A DNA stretch of 64,000 bases from Podaxis mareebaensis (Eukaryota; Basidiomycota; Agaricomycetes; Agaricales; Agaricaceae). Below the pieces are notes generated by a model. It did no database searches, was not told the DNA's origin, and saw only the letters and a list, made by a program, of their open reading frames with translations. Position numbers and translations under genes: made by a program. Location of the stretch: assembly GCA_018524725.1 (NCBI GenBank), contig JAEUWP010000143.1:124001-188000 (forward strand), read 5' to 3'. Positions 1-10,166 of the stretch are shown here, in pieces. Numbering within the stretch: the first letter of the stretch is position 1; each line of letters starts with the position of its first letter.

Positions 1-1991
1 CGGATCAAAAATCACTAAATAAAAACCAACGGTGATACAAGATCGGAGGTGCTCACCCAAAGATAGGGAGTGGAGAAACGAGCCAAAAGGCCGACAGAAA
101 ATAATCCTGTACGTCCGGTACTTTGTTTGAAGGTCACGATCTGGCTGCGTTAAGCCTTGGTGCGATGGCGAGGTCGGAAGAACTCCGGATGCTCAGTACG
201 TCATGGGGTTCCGGTTCAAAAAACATACAATCCATCGTCGGACTGTTTGGTGACTATCGACCCTCTGGGACTTGTGGGTCGTTGTTGATGCGATATGGAA
301 GGACTTCCGACGATGATCACAGACACACGAGCAATCCGGTCTTCAAACAACAGCCCCGTGGTTTGACACTCGTGGCAAAGGCATCTCCGGAGTTCTGTGG
401 AGACGCTAATGCAGGCTGGTGTTCAGAACATTGATCGTCCCAAGTGGTGATGTCGGGCTCTCCGGATAGATGTTGGATGAGCGCAACTAGTTATGTATTC
501 GAGACAGAAGGAGCATAAAGGGGAAACGTCAGATTTGTGCATCGCATGGCTATCCACGCGCGCCTGACATATCTGACCGTTGACGATGCTTGGAGAAATA
601 TAAGCTGTCCGTTACTGTGCAATCATCATATAATTTATCTATCGCCGCAAGGACCGTTGTAGTATGTATCGCATCCCTCTGGCTCGGCGATTGTTGGGGT
701 GGCTATTACGCATCCCTTGGCAATGGACGTCGCTTGATCAGGCGGCCGCGGAGGATCAAACAACCTCGAGTGACAGAAACCTAGCGGATTCGACATCCGT
801 TTACTAACAGCCTCTTGCGTAGCAGGTGGTATGGGAGGCGCTCTTTGCGCGGCTCGGATTCTTGATGACTCATAATCCGAGGTGCACGCTTGAGCTAGAA
901 TCCCAAGACGCATCGAGTGCAGGCAAGGTGCCAGTCTAGGCGCTACGACGGGGGTCACATCTGGGCTGCCTGAAGGTCACACACCAGCACTTCAATAATG
1001 CAACATCATTACTGAAAATTACCGCCAAAACCCCGAGATACATCATGTAGATACCAGAAGACATTTATCATCACGGCTCACGGCCATTTTTGCACTGATA
1101 CCGGGTTTGATTTGCTCTGATGAAAAAACGGAATCTGGTGCTCAGATTATAGCGTGAGAAGTTGTCATACAACTTCCATCTGGCATCTGTCAAATAACGA
1201 TGCTACTTGCACGAGTTTGAAGGAACAGGCGTAGTGTGGGGTCAGTCACCTCTGCTCAAGGATGCTCAAGGGGAGCGATCCAAAAACTTGGCGCAGAGGC
1301 TTCTTCGGGGATTAGATGGGAGGGTGGCCATGAGGCTTGCCAGTGATCGAGTGGTTCCTCACTGGTGATAATATAGCGTTTACGAACGCGATAAGGTTTG
1401 TATCGTGTCCTGGATAACCCTGATCCTCAAACGATAGAGCTCAGGTGGAATGAGCCAGAGGTATTGAGATGGAATCACAGTGGGCTTTACAGGTCGGGGG
1501 CTTTCCCCTGAGTTCGTTGTTCAGAGAGAAAGGGAGATATGATTGAGTGAGTTCCCTTTGCACGTTCTTGGACATGGTGATCCATGGAGGGTTTGATCGA
1601 GAGGTCTTATGGAGTGGTGAGTTCTGAGAGCTGGGCGGGATGGTTTAGACCGTTAAGAAGGTTTTGATTAGTGGTCTCGCAGATACCAATCGGCATAGGC
1701 AAGACCCCAGAAGATCCGAATTGGAGGTAAAGAGAAAGGTCTCGCAGCCATGGATACCTCGGCATACTGGTGTTTTTTCTTTAAAGTTGGCAAAACCTTG
1801 TAACTTGAGTCAAATTTCACATAGAGATTCCGAGGAATAATAGTCGTTCTATAATGCTCAATACAAATTATACAAACGGTATAAGGAAGCCTGAGGTGGA
1901 CGAGGAAGGGAAAAGTGGCACAGGAACCACACACTTGGGATAGAGCGGTCATGGGGGTTGGACGTGTGATGGCACGAATGAGGCGAGAGTA
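1..1991. other. No gene identified (left edge to RPB5)
   Basis: I see no open frame with recognisable protein similarity and no consistent exon chain on either strand. The frames present are short, rich in Cys, Arg and Ser, and lack donor/acceptor pairs that would extend them. The part next to position 1992 should hold the RPB5 3' UTR and terminator. No transposon ends, tRNA boxes or long repeats were seen. Confidence 0.5.
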
Positions 1992-2896
1992 TCAGAAGCA
2001 TATGCGATAACTGGCGTATCGGCCGCTGGTTTCGCTTGGTCTTGTAATCTTGACCACCTGGCCTCGCCGCAGTCCATAATACCGCGCCACTGGATCCGCC
2101 AATTGAATACGCGGCAATTGAGTCTCTTTGAGGCGGCTAAAACGTAAAGGTGAGACAGATCCATGGGTCCACTGACCAGATTGGGGCTACGCACTATTTT
2201 TCGAGCAGGATCTTCTTCTCCTCTGGAGTCAGGACCTCGTGTTGTGGTACCAGGGTGTGATGAACGATGTTGACCAAAAGGTCAGCTTCTGAGAATTCCT
2301 CAAGTCGATATTGCGCAGACATCGCAACGATAACCTGTAGGAGTCCATGGTTCACATCTCGGTGGAACGCAAAGCCGGTAATCTCCTCACTTTGCGGGCT
2401 GAAGGTGTCATGTTTCCAGGGAAAACGATGATGCCTCGTTGAATTGACTTTTCCTCGAGGATACCAAGAAGTCTAGGGATTATGAATGGCGCTCGTCGGT
2501 CCGGGCGTGATAGGGACTCACTTTCGCATCGTTTTAACGCCTACACTTTTCTCCTCTGTGAAGTAGACAAAGATCTGATCGGCCGGGTTGGTTCGAGAGG
2601 TGGTGTAGAAGTTGAGTTGGTTGCGGCTTCCATGCAAGAGCACGATTAGGTGCATCTGAAAGAGAGCGGAGATCACACACTCACTCCACCATACCGCTGT
2701 TGTTTGCATAGAGGTCGCGAAAGCGCTGTAGATCCATATGGATTTCCTCGTCTGACACCAAGAATCCCTAGAACAGGGTACGCGGTCAGTGTGGAGTCAG
2801 AATCTTTGAAGGTAAACGACACACTCTATCTCGGACGAGTTCATGAATAGTCCTGTTGACCTTCCATAGCTTTGCGGTCTCGTCGACGTCACCCAT
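1992..2896 (-). CDS. RPB5: RNA polymerases I/II/III shared subunit RPB5 (ABC27)
   Basis: Shared subunit of the three nuclear RNA polymerases, located at the lower jaw near downstream DNA. Six exons read on the minus strand: 2825-2896, 2685-2767, 2522-2626, 2391-2472, 2195-2334 and 1992-2136. All five introns are GT-AG, 49-58 nt, and the phases join to give 208 residues, close to the family length of about 210-215. The N-terminal part starts [15 protein letters not shown], as in yeast and human RPB5. The middle has [13 protein letters not shown] and GVKTMRK. The C-terminal assembly domain has [17 protein letters not shown] and [12 protein letters not shown], the most conserved signature of the family. 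The gene diverges from SWD2 with only 120 bp between the two start codons. I see no missing conserved block. Identification is firm; exon borders were chosen by eye from frame and similarity. Confidence 0.95.
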
Positions 2897-3016
2897 AGCT
2901 GAGAGTAAGTTGTATAGATTTGTAAAGAATATATGTATCTAGTCAGAAAAGTTCTGGAATGATTCAAACTCCGATCACTTGCACTTGGACCTTCACAATC
3001 GCATAGCCAGTGTAAT
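2897..3016. promoter_or_regulatory. 120 bp divergent promoter between RPB5 and SWD2
   Basis: The start codons of RPB5 (2896, minus) and SWD2 (3017, plus) are only 120 bp apart, so both 5' UTRs and both core promoters must lie here or overlap the neighbouring first exons. No clear TATA box is seen. Shared regulation is an inference from the spacing. Confidence 0.6.
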
Positions 3017-4375
3017 ATGCCTCCCAACCCAAGTTCGTCTAATGGACAGCCCATGCAAACCACTGTCGCCCTCAGCAATTCAATGATGGTACGGGCACGT
3101 TAGCTGCGCAATTTCCGTTATAAAACCTCGATTATTAGAGCAAGTATAAACCCGCCAAGATATTCAAGAACATTGTTGACCCACCGGCGCCTGGAACGCC
3201 TGCTCAACGAGCGAACAACGGACCCAGACATATCACAGGCATAACCTTTGATGATAGAGGCGACACAATTGTAACAAGTGCAGAAGACGAAACTTTCCGC
3301 CTGTGGAACTGCAAAACCGGCAAGCAAGTTCTGTGTTGTGGCACTGAAGGGCTATACTCATGACAACTACAGGGCTATTAAGACGTTTTACTCGAAAAAG
3401 TACGGTGTAGACCTTCCTAGGTTTACACATAAAAACACAGCTATTCTCCATGCTTCCACGAAGGAGGATGATTCAATTCGTTACCACTCGCTTCACGACA
3501 ACAAATATCTGCATTATTTCAAGGGTCACAAGGGCAGGGTTATTTCGTTGGAGATGTCGCCTATTGATGACGGTTTCATGTCTGGATCGATGGACAAGAC
3601 AGTCAGGCTGTGGGACCTCCGATCACCGTCATGTCGAGGGCTGTTGGCCCTCCCTTCATCGCCTATAGTTGCTTACGACGCGTCCGGGCTCGTATTCGCA
3701 GTGGCGGTCAATCATTACTCCCGCATACTCCTTTACGACCAAGCCAACTTTGACAAAGCACCCTTCCTAACCATTACCCTCGAAGATCCAACTCTAGCAC
3801 TCATTAGCTACCCACCACGGCCAATCTACATCACATCCCTCGCTTTCTCCTCAAATGGCAAATACCTCCTGGTAGGCTGCTCAGGAGATGCACACTACAT
3901 CTTGGACGCGTTCGAAGGGCATCTACTGGCCAAACTGGAGGGACACGTTGGTTTGGAACGTAGAAGCATGAGTTCTCCACCGAGTATCGAGCCGACGAAG
4001 GGAAGCAGTGGCGAGGAAGTTGGTTGGACGCCCGATAGCAAATATGTGATTGGTGGTAGCTTGAATGGGAGGATCCTGATCTGGGATGTGCAGAATCTGC
4101 CACAACGTACAGGACCTGTAGATCTGAAGGCACATCCTCTCGTATTGGAGCCTTTAGTTGGGTTGGATGGTCATCCTGGACCTTCGCGATGCGTAAAGTT
4201 TAACCCGAGGTATAACATGATGGTTAGCGCGGGGGCTGAACTGGTGTGTGGTTTGTCCTGATTTTCGATTTCTGGACGTCCTAACCGAAGGATGCAGGCA
4301 TTCTGGCTGCCAGATTACAGTATGGACACGGAAGAGATAGCGCGGGATCTGTTGAGGAAGAAAGGGCCAGCATGA
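3017..4375 (+). CDS. SWD2: WD40 protein Swd2/WDR82 (COMPASS and 3'-end processing)
   Basis: WD-repeat adaptor of the Set1/COMPASS histone H3K4 methyltransferase and, in yeast, of the cleavage and polyadenylation factor. Exons 3017-3088, 3139-3327, 3383-4243 and 4298-4375 give 399 residues, longer than human WDR82 (about 313) because of an N-terminal Ser/Asn/Pro-rich lead and loop insertions. Diagnostic blocks are YSKKYGVDL, DDSIRYHSLHDNKY, SGSMDKTVRLWDLRSPSC and the C-terminal AFWLPDYS, each matching WDR82. The first exon and the last short exon were joined because the frame and the beta-propeller closing strand require them. The acceptor at 3382 (TTAAG) was chosen over an upstream CAG because only it restores the frame into the TFYSKKYG block. 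It diverges from RPB5. Identification is firm; the exact N-terminus is less sure. Confidence 0.92.
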
Positions 4376-4622
4376 GGCTTGGGCTTGAGGATTTGGGGAT
4401 GCGGATGGATGAGCGAAGACGTTACTTATTTATCTGTGTACGGTAGTCTACATAATTTTTGCACGCGGGAGGGTCGAACGCGAGGATTGGAATCATGTGA
4501 CTTCGTGACACTGGATCACACGCGTGGAGAATGTGGACGTGGCAGCTAGCTCCAAAGACATATCCACCGTTGCTCCCTCACGGCTCCTTCCTCTTCATCC
4601 TCTTCGGTTTCTTTCGGTCATC

Positions 4623-5842
4623 ATGCGTTTCAACTATATTTTTTCTGCTGCTTTCTCTATCACTGCCCTTGTTTCCTCCGTTGTCGCGGGTACGTGCGGT
4701 CCTAACGTGTGACACGTACAAAATATGAACTAACCGATACCATTCCGCTCCGTGGCGTTCAGCTGAAGTCGTGGATGAGATTACTGAACCTGAGATCGTC
4801 GTGACTGCATCTTTTCCGGAAACCAACCCATTCAACCGTGTGTTATCCTTCCGCAGTTATACCCATTCCATGTCCTGACTCGTCGGCTTTTCGGCGTGAT
4901 CTACAATCGTCCTCGCAGAAATCGTAAACGGGGAGAAAAATTCGCTTACCTTGACCGTTGAGAACAAGTCGGACCGGAATGTGACTTTGCTTGGTGTTTC
5001 GGGCTCTTTGCACAACCCGGACACGAATGCGCTGATCAAGAATGTGAGGACTTGGTTCTACCCGAGTGAAAAAAGGGGCTCTTTCGGCTGATCCATTGTT
5101 GGTAGCTTACGGCTTTGAACTATGGCTTTCCTCTTCTCGAAGGCGTCAAGCTCAACCTCCCATACATGTTCTACAGCGAGTGCGTGCTTCTGATTTTTAC
5201 TGCCCTCGTCGATCGTCGTTGACTGATTCCCCATGTAGATTCAAGGTGTGTACCTCCCTTCGCGTGGCCGGCTATTTTTAATTCTAAATATCCGATCAGA
5301 CTGGTAGTGCCCGTTTGAATCTGTGGTTAGAACATTCGTATGAGGTTTGCCCATTTGCATTACAAATCTCGGCAGTAACTCAACAGTTTGTCATTAGGAT
5401 CACAAGTACCGTGTTTCCGCTTACGACTCCATTGTGACCATCGTTGAACCTGAGATCTCATGGTTAGACTGGAAGATGTGCGTTTATATCACCCCTAGCA
5501 TATCCGTGATCGTATTGACCGGCTTGGTTCAGGTGGTCAACCTATTTGGTCGTCGCTGGTCTACTCGGCGGTCTTTCCTACTTCGCCTATCTCACTTTTG
5601 TCCCCCAACCTAAAAAACGCACCAGAAAGCCCGCTTCCACCGTCAGCGCTCCCGTCGGCAATGTCACTGCCACTGGCGCCGGTGGGTACCAGGAAGAATG
5701 GATTCCCGAGCATCACCTCCGTAAGAGCAAGAAGTCTAAGCAGTCTAAACAGGCTGGTGCTACTTCTGGAACTAGCGCTGATGAGCTCAGCGGTGCTGAG
5801 GCGAGCGGCACCGAGGGAAAGAAGAGGAGGGGACGCAAGTAG
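4623..5842 (+). CDS. IRC22: Translocon-associated protein subunit alpha-like (SSR1/IRC22 family), ER membrane
   Basis: Single-pass ER protein of the TRAP-alpha/Irc22 family, associated with the Sec61 translocon in animals. Eight exons (4623-4689, 4763-4837, 4919-5043, 5106-5179, 5239-5245, 5300-5344, 5398-5477, 5533-5842) give 260 residues. An N-terminal hydrophobic signal peptide (FNYIFSAAFSITALVSSVVA) precedes a lumenal domain with VNGEKNSLTLTVENKS and YRVSAYDSIVTIVEPE. One transmembrane helix (STYLVVAGLLGGLSYFAYL) follows, then a basic cytosolic tail rich in Lys, Ser and Gly ending KKRRGRK. The fifth exon is only 7 nt (ATTCAAG), flanked by a GTAG acceptor and a GTGTGT donor. Without it the frame breaks between the YMFYSE and TGSARLNLW blocks. 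The reading is otherwise intact. The family call is confident; the function in fungi is less well characterised. Confidence 0.88.
5239..5245 (+). other. 7-nt microexon of the TRAP-alpha-like gene
   Basis: ATTCAAG lies between ...TGTAG and GTGTGT. It supplies the second half of a Glu codon split by the intron, and Phe-Lys, giving SEFK-TGSARLNLW, which matches the family pattern. Exon phases before (2) and after (0) require exactly 7 nt modulo 3. Confidence 0.75.
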
Positions 5843-7203
5843 AGTCGACTGGGGATGCATTGTAATGTCAAAATATCTCATGCTGGTTGGTAGTAATTAA
5901 TTATAGTTCCGTGGATAATCGGCGCGGGATTGGGACTTGGTGGTTATTTATACCTTGACGCCGCATCTGTACCATGGACCTGTGGGGGAAACCCTTGAGA
6001 GTTACTTGACTCCGTTATTTGTAGACCTTTTAAGATTGCAAAAGTAATGAACGGGGCGCTTCTGGGGCGACTCGCACAGACCCTTTGATGTGATGTCATA
6101 CCTATAGGTGCATTGTGTTTCGGCTCCGGCTTCAAGCTTTCATACATACCTCAACTAGAATAACTTTGATTTTCGACGTTGAGACGTCGTTCGCCAGTTA
6201 TTGCATACCTGCTTTCTTTTCTTGATGTATGCGAATCATATCCTCGCCCTTGCCATCAACAACATAACATAGATGATTCGCCACAACAGACAAAGTTAAT
6301 GAAAGATTCGGCACCTCAATACATTCTGCCGACAAGTTTAGCTCGGTAGCACGCCAAGTGCGCTGAAAATGAATTGAAAAGTGCGTATTCTAGCCTACCC
6401 TGCCTAGGATTTGACCTGGCATGGAATCGCTAACGTTGATCTACCAGAAAGGGACGTGGAGTTGTGTGAAGTGTCACAAGATAGCTCAGTAGGGCTGCGC
6501 CAGGGGGGAACAGGATTTATGGGCGTATAGAGCACATCCCAGTGCACCCAATTTTCAGAGAGAAAAAACGCGGCAATAATTGACCGAGTGCGATTGGAAG
6601 ATGGACGAGGCGGTGTCAGTCATTATATCAGCGCGGGAAAATACAGGCTGAAATAGGGTTCTCTGTCAATAACTGTCGCCTCAAAACCCGCTGAAGAACC
6701 CAAGTATACGAAACGAGGAGCTGACATACGCCCTTATGATCTGTTTGCTATCTAGGCTACTTATAGCAGTTGCTGTTACAGCGATTGTAATCTGAACTAG
6801 GAGATTGGGAGTGACTGATGCTGATGAAGCTGTAAAATGATGGTAAAATGATGGTTGCAGCACCAGCCACACTTCAATCCGCGATGATATACGTCGGGGC
6901 GCGGGGAGTGCTCCGCGTCTAGTGCTATGCTATGCGTCCTTTAGACAGAGCACAGGAATACAAGGGTAACAGAGAGGGGACTGGAGAACAAAGGATAGTA
7001 AGGGGCTGGGAGAGAAATAGACAAGGTGAATTGGAATTGTAGGTGATGCCCGTCACAGTATGATGGATTTGTTTGGCTGTGCTTGTAGTCATGGCTTAAT
7101 AGACGCTTTGATATTGCCTTTTGCTGTTCCTCCCACTCTCTCTTCCCTCGCCCTTCCCTCCTCCCCCTCACTCCGCTTTTACTGTATATTACCCAATACC
7201 AGC
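5843..7203. other. Intergenic region, no gene seen (upstream of RAS1)
   Basis: About 1.36 kb between the TRAP-alpha-like stop and the RAS1 start. No coherent exon chain was found. The last 250 bp before RAS1 are pyrimidine-rich (CT runs near 7110-7180), typical of a fungal core promoter and 5' UTR. No tRNA or repeat was recognised. Confidence 0.5.
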
Positions 7204-8439
7204 ATGGCTACGAACGCTGCATCTAGAGTACGTCCCTCTCTCCACTCTTTCCCACCGGGACCTTGTGGTGTTCTCCGCCTTTCGCGGACTCCGGGGTCCT
7301 GTCTCGTATCCTTTTTATGAGAACCCCAAGTTTTAACCGCTCTTGCAGGCTGCTCAGGCCCAGTTCTTGAGGGAATACAAGCTTGTGGTTGTCGGCGGGG
7401 GTGGTGAGTTTGACTCGCAGACAGCCCATTGTCGAAAATCTGAATGTTACTATCTTGCGACTAGGTGTTGGAAAGTCAGCATTGACTATCCAGTTTATCC
7501 AAAGTCACTTTGTTGACGAATACGACCCAACCATCGAAGGTGCTTCTATAGACGCCAGCTTTCCCCATTCTGAAAATACTAACACCTTTTAACGCTAGAC
7601 TCTTATAGAAAACAATGTGTGATTGACGATGAGGTGGCTCTCCTTGACGTCCTCGATACCGCTGGTCAGGAGGAATATGGGTAAGTTGGCTCTCCACATC
7701 CCATTCGTCTTTCCCCCCCCCCCTGCAAACCCCATCCCCCATACAATCGCGACTTTTCTTGCCTCGTGCCTTGCATATTACCCGATTCGCATCACCTTTT
7801 TGATGACTTCTTGTTTTACGAGGCGTATCATTCCCCTTCAATCATGATTGAATTCTGGACCCTTACAAAACTAACTACCTTGTTTTTTTTTTTTCTAGCG
7901 CCATGCGAGAGCAGTACATGCGCACTGGAGAAGGCTTCCTCCTTGTCTACAGCATCACCTCACGCAACTCGTTTGAAGAAATCAGCACTTTCCATCAACA
8001 GATCCTCCGAGTCAAGGACCAGGACTCCTTCCCTGTCATTGTTGTTGCAAACAAGTGTGACCTGGAATATGAGCGCCAAGTTGGAATGAATGGTAGGCAG
8101 TCACAGAATGTACCTTACGAGCTATTATGGCTGACATTTGTTCTTTCAGAGGGCCGTGACCTTGCGAGACACTTTGGCTGCAAGTTTATTGAGACTTCGG
8201 CCAAGCAACGGATCAACGTCGATGAAGCTTTCACCAATCTTGTCCGTGAAATCCGGAAATACAATAAAGTTGGTCGCTTGCTACTTGGGAGTTTTCTCGA
8301 ACTAATTCTCGGGGTTTTCTAGGACCAACAGACAGGCCGTCCTCTTCACGGCAATGGAGGTGCCTCCGGAGGATATGGAGGCAAGGATCACCACGATGAT
8401 GGAGCTGCAGGGTGCTGCGGCGGTTGCGTAATCCTGTAG
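7204..8439 (+). CDS. RAS1: Ras small GTPase, RAS1-type
   Basis: Membrane-anchored GTP switch controlling cAMP and MAPK signalling, growth and mating in fungi. Seven exons (7204-7227, 7349-7403, 7465-7539, 7599-7680, 7899-8092, 8150-8268, 8323-8439) give 221 residues. Visible motifs: P-loop GGGGVGKS with the wild-type glycines, effector region YDPTIEDSYRKQ, switch [19 protein letters not shown] with the catalytic Gln, NKCD and ETSAK base-binding motifs. The hypervariable tail is Gly/His/Asp-rich and ends CCGGCVIL. The upstream Cys pair are likely palmitoylation sites and CVIL is the CaaX box. The terminal Leu is the residue expected for geranylgeranyltransferase I rather than farnesyltransferase. 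The 218-nt intron at 7681-7898 contains C and T homopolymers and is long for this locus. Identification is firm. Confidence 0.96.
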
Positions 8440-8803
8440 AGTGCCTCATTTCCAGCTTTATCTTGACTTTTTTTCGCTTCTCTTTTCACCGTTTCATCGT
8501 GAAACCCCTTTTGCCTCTTCCTTCTTGTTCCATGATACCTTGCTTAATCTTGGATTGCCCTGGTTCCCATCATCCTTATCCTTTTTATTGGAATTCGTAA
8601 AGGAGGTCGCATTCAGTCGGATTTTCAGAGATTTATTATGTATATTAGTTAGACCATGAAATTGCCACCGTCATCTCAATGCGCCTTCCACATGAGCTCC
8701 TATTGGACTTGGAGTCAAGTCCTGCATCAAAGGGCACCAAAGGAGAAAAATCCTGAAGGAATTTCACAATTGACAGAGAAAAGGCGTCTGGGAACGTGTG
8801 AAA
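8440..8803. other. Convergent 3' intergenic region RAS1/CIA30
   Basis: About 360 bp between two convergent stop codons. It should contain both 3' UTRs and terminators. T-rich stretches follow RAS1 (8460-8520). No gene seen. Confidence 0.5.
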
Positions 8804-9835
8804 TCACACAGCCGGCTTCTCCTTTTCATCTGCAACTAAGGAGGCACATGTGACATGAGCGGACTGTACCTGTACAGATGATCACAAAATCTGGAATCAA
8901 CGGCTCACCTCGTGCAGCAGACTCGATATATTCGTCATTTGTTATTCCAATCGAATCAATTCCCAATTCATATCGTCCGGCTGCACCACTATTTCCGCCC
9001 AGCAGCGAAATGCCGATGCTACGTATCTTTTCCTTGTACATTTCTATTTGTGCGTCGGACACTTCTCCTGAGTTTGTGCGGACGAAGTTGTCAAACGGGA
9101 TCTATGCAGAAGGGAAATTAGCCCTGTATAGGTACATGGCTGAACCATTACACACGTAGATGTCTTCCCAACCGCCATCACATCGCTTAAAGTACAGCCT
9201 ATGCTGCCACAAGTCGGTTGTGATGGGTCCGTCGGTCTGGATATTACAAAAGTATGAATTATGTGTTGATGAATCACCGCCTAAACGAAGACGAAGTGCT
9301 AAATAGCGATGATTCGACACATCTTCTGTCAAGTCTCCAAACAACGTCGGTCGCTTCTAGATACCATGAACAAAAATATTAACGCTCTTCGAGCTCCCAA
9401 ACCCCTTTCAGTGTCGGGAACGGAATGACATACGTACCTTGTTTCGGAACCCAGCATACCCTCCTCTTAGTTTACCCTCTAAACCAGCCTTAACACCTAA
9501 ACGCATATCACCCCAAAATACGCCCGTAGCTTGTCGTCCTATGGACGCGTTATCCTTTGCGTTTTCGTTGAGTTCCAAGTGCACTGTTGACGTTCCGCCG
9601 ATATCCGCGTCGCACCCCGTTGCGAATTGGTTGATATCGGCTTGGGAATTGAATGTGAATAGTGTCCGAGGTGCGCGCGAGGGTGCGTCTGCGCCTTGCA
9701 TAAGTAGCACTATCAAACGTGACTTAGTGCCCGGTGTTCAAGGCGACAGTTTGTGAGTAGCGGTAGCGTACTGCGCATCGTGCTATTGCGAAGGACTTGC
9801 GCGGATCTATTGAGGTAGAGTGATAGTTGGGACAT
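8804..9835 (-). CDS. CIA30: Mitochondrial complex I assembly factor CIA30 (NDUFAF1 homologue)
   Basis: Assembly factor for respiratory complex I, acting in the mitochondrial matrix. Five exons on the minus strand (9748-9835, 9438-9694, 9156-9356, 8909-9101, 8804-8835) give 256 residues. The N-terminus (MSQLSLYLNRSAQVLRN) is Arg/Ser/Leu-rich without acids, as in a mitochondrial presequence. The CIA30 domain follows, with GCDADIGGTSTVHLEL, GRQATGVFWGDMRL, GGYAGFRNK, RYLALRLRLGGD and GISLLGGNSGAAGRYELGID. The first intron acceptor (GCAAG) and the tiny last exon (32 nt coding, ending EKEKPAV) were chosen to keep frame and are the least certain joins. The gene is convergent with RAS1. A complex I structural subunit is encoded in the same window at 37943-38294. 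Confidence 0.92.
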
Positions 9836-10166
9836 GGTGGATGTGAACAAGAGATGATTGCACTGTGAGTGCGGGGGAAGACAGCGTTGTCGCATCCGCC
9901 CTTGACGTCAATCTCAGCCGCTCGTGATTACTAATCATCTCTAGCTACTCAGTACTCAACTACCCAATCAGCAACTCGAATACGAAAACTACTTCAACTA
10001 GGTCAGGCGCTCAAAAACATCGCGGCCTTGAACAAACCAAAGCTTGAAATACAATGTCCCCTTTAGTAAATAACTGCGTCGTGAGTCCAGCTAGACACGA
10101 ATATCATAAATACTCATACGCCCAAAGAGTCCACTTTACAAAAACGTAAAAACCTAACCAACCGGG
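9836..10166. other. CIA30 promoter / GPCR 3' region
   Basis: 331 bp between the CIA30 start codon and the GPCR stop codon, both on the minus strand. It must hold the CIA30 promoter and the GPCR terminator. No further gene or repeat was seen. Confidence 0.5.
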
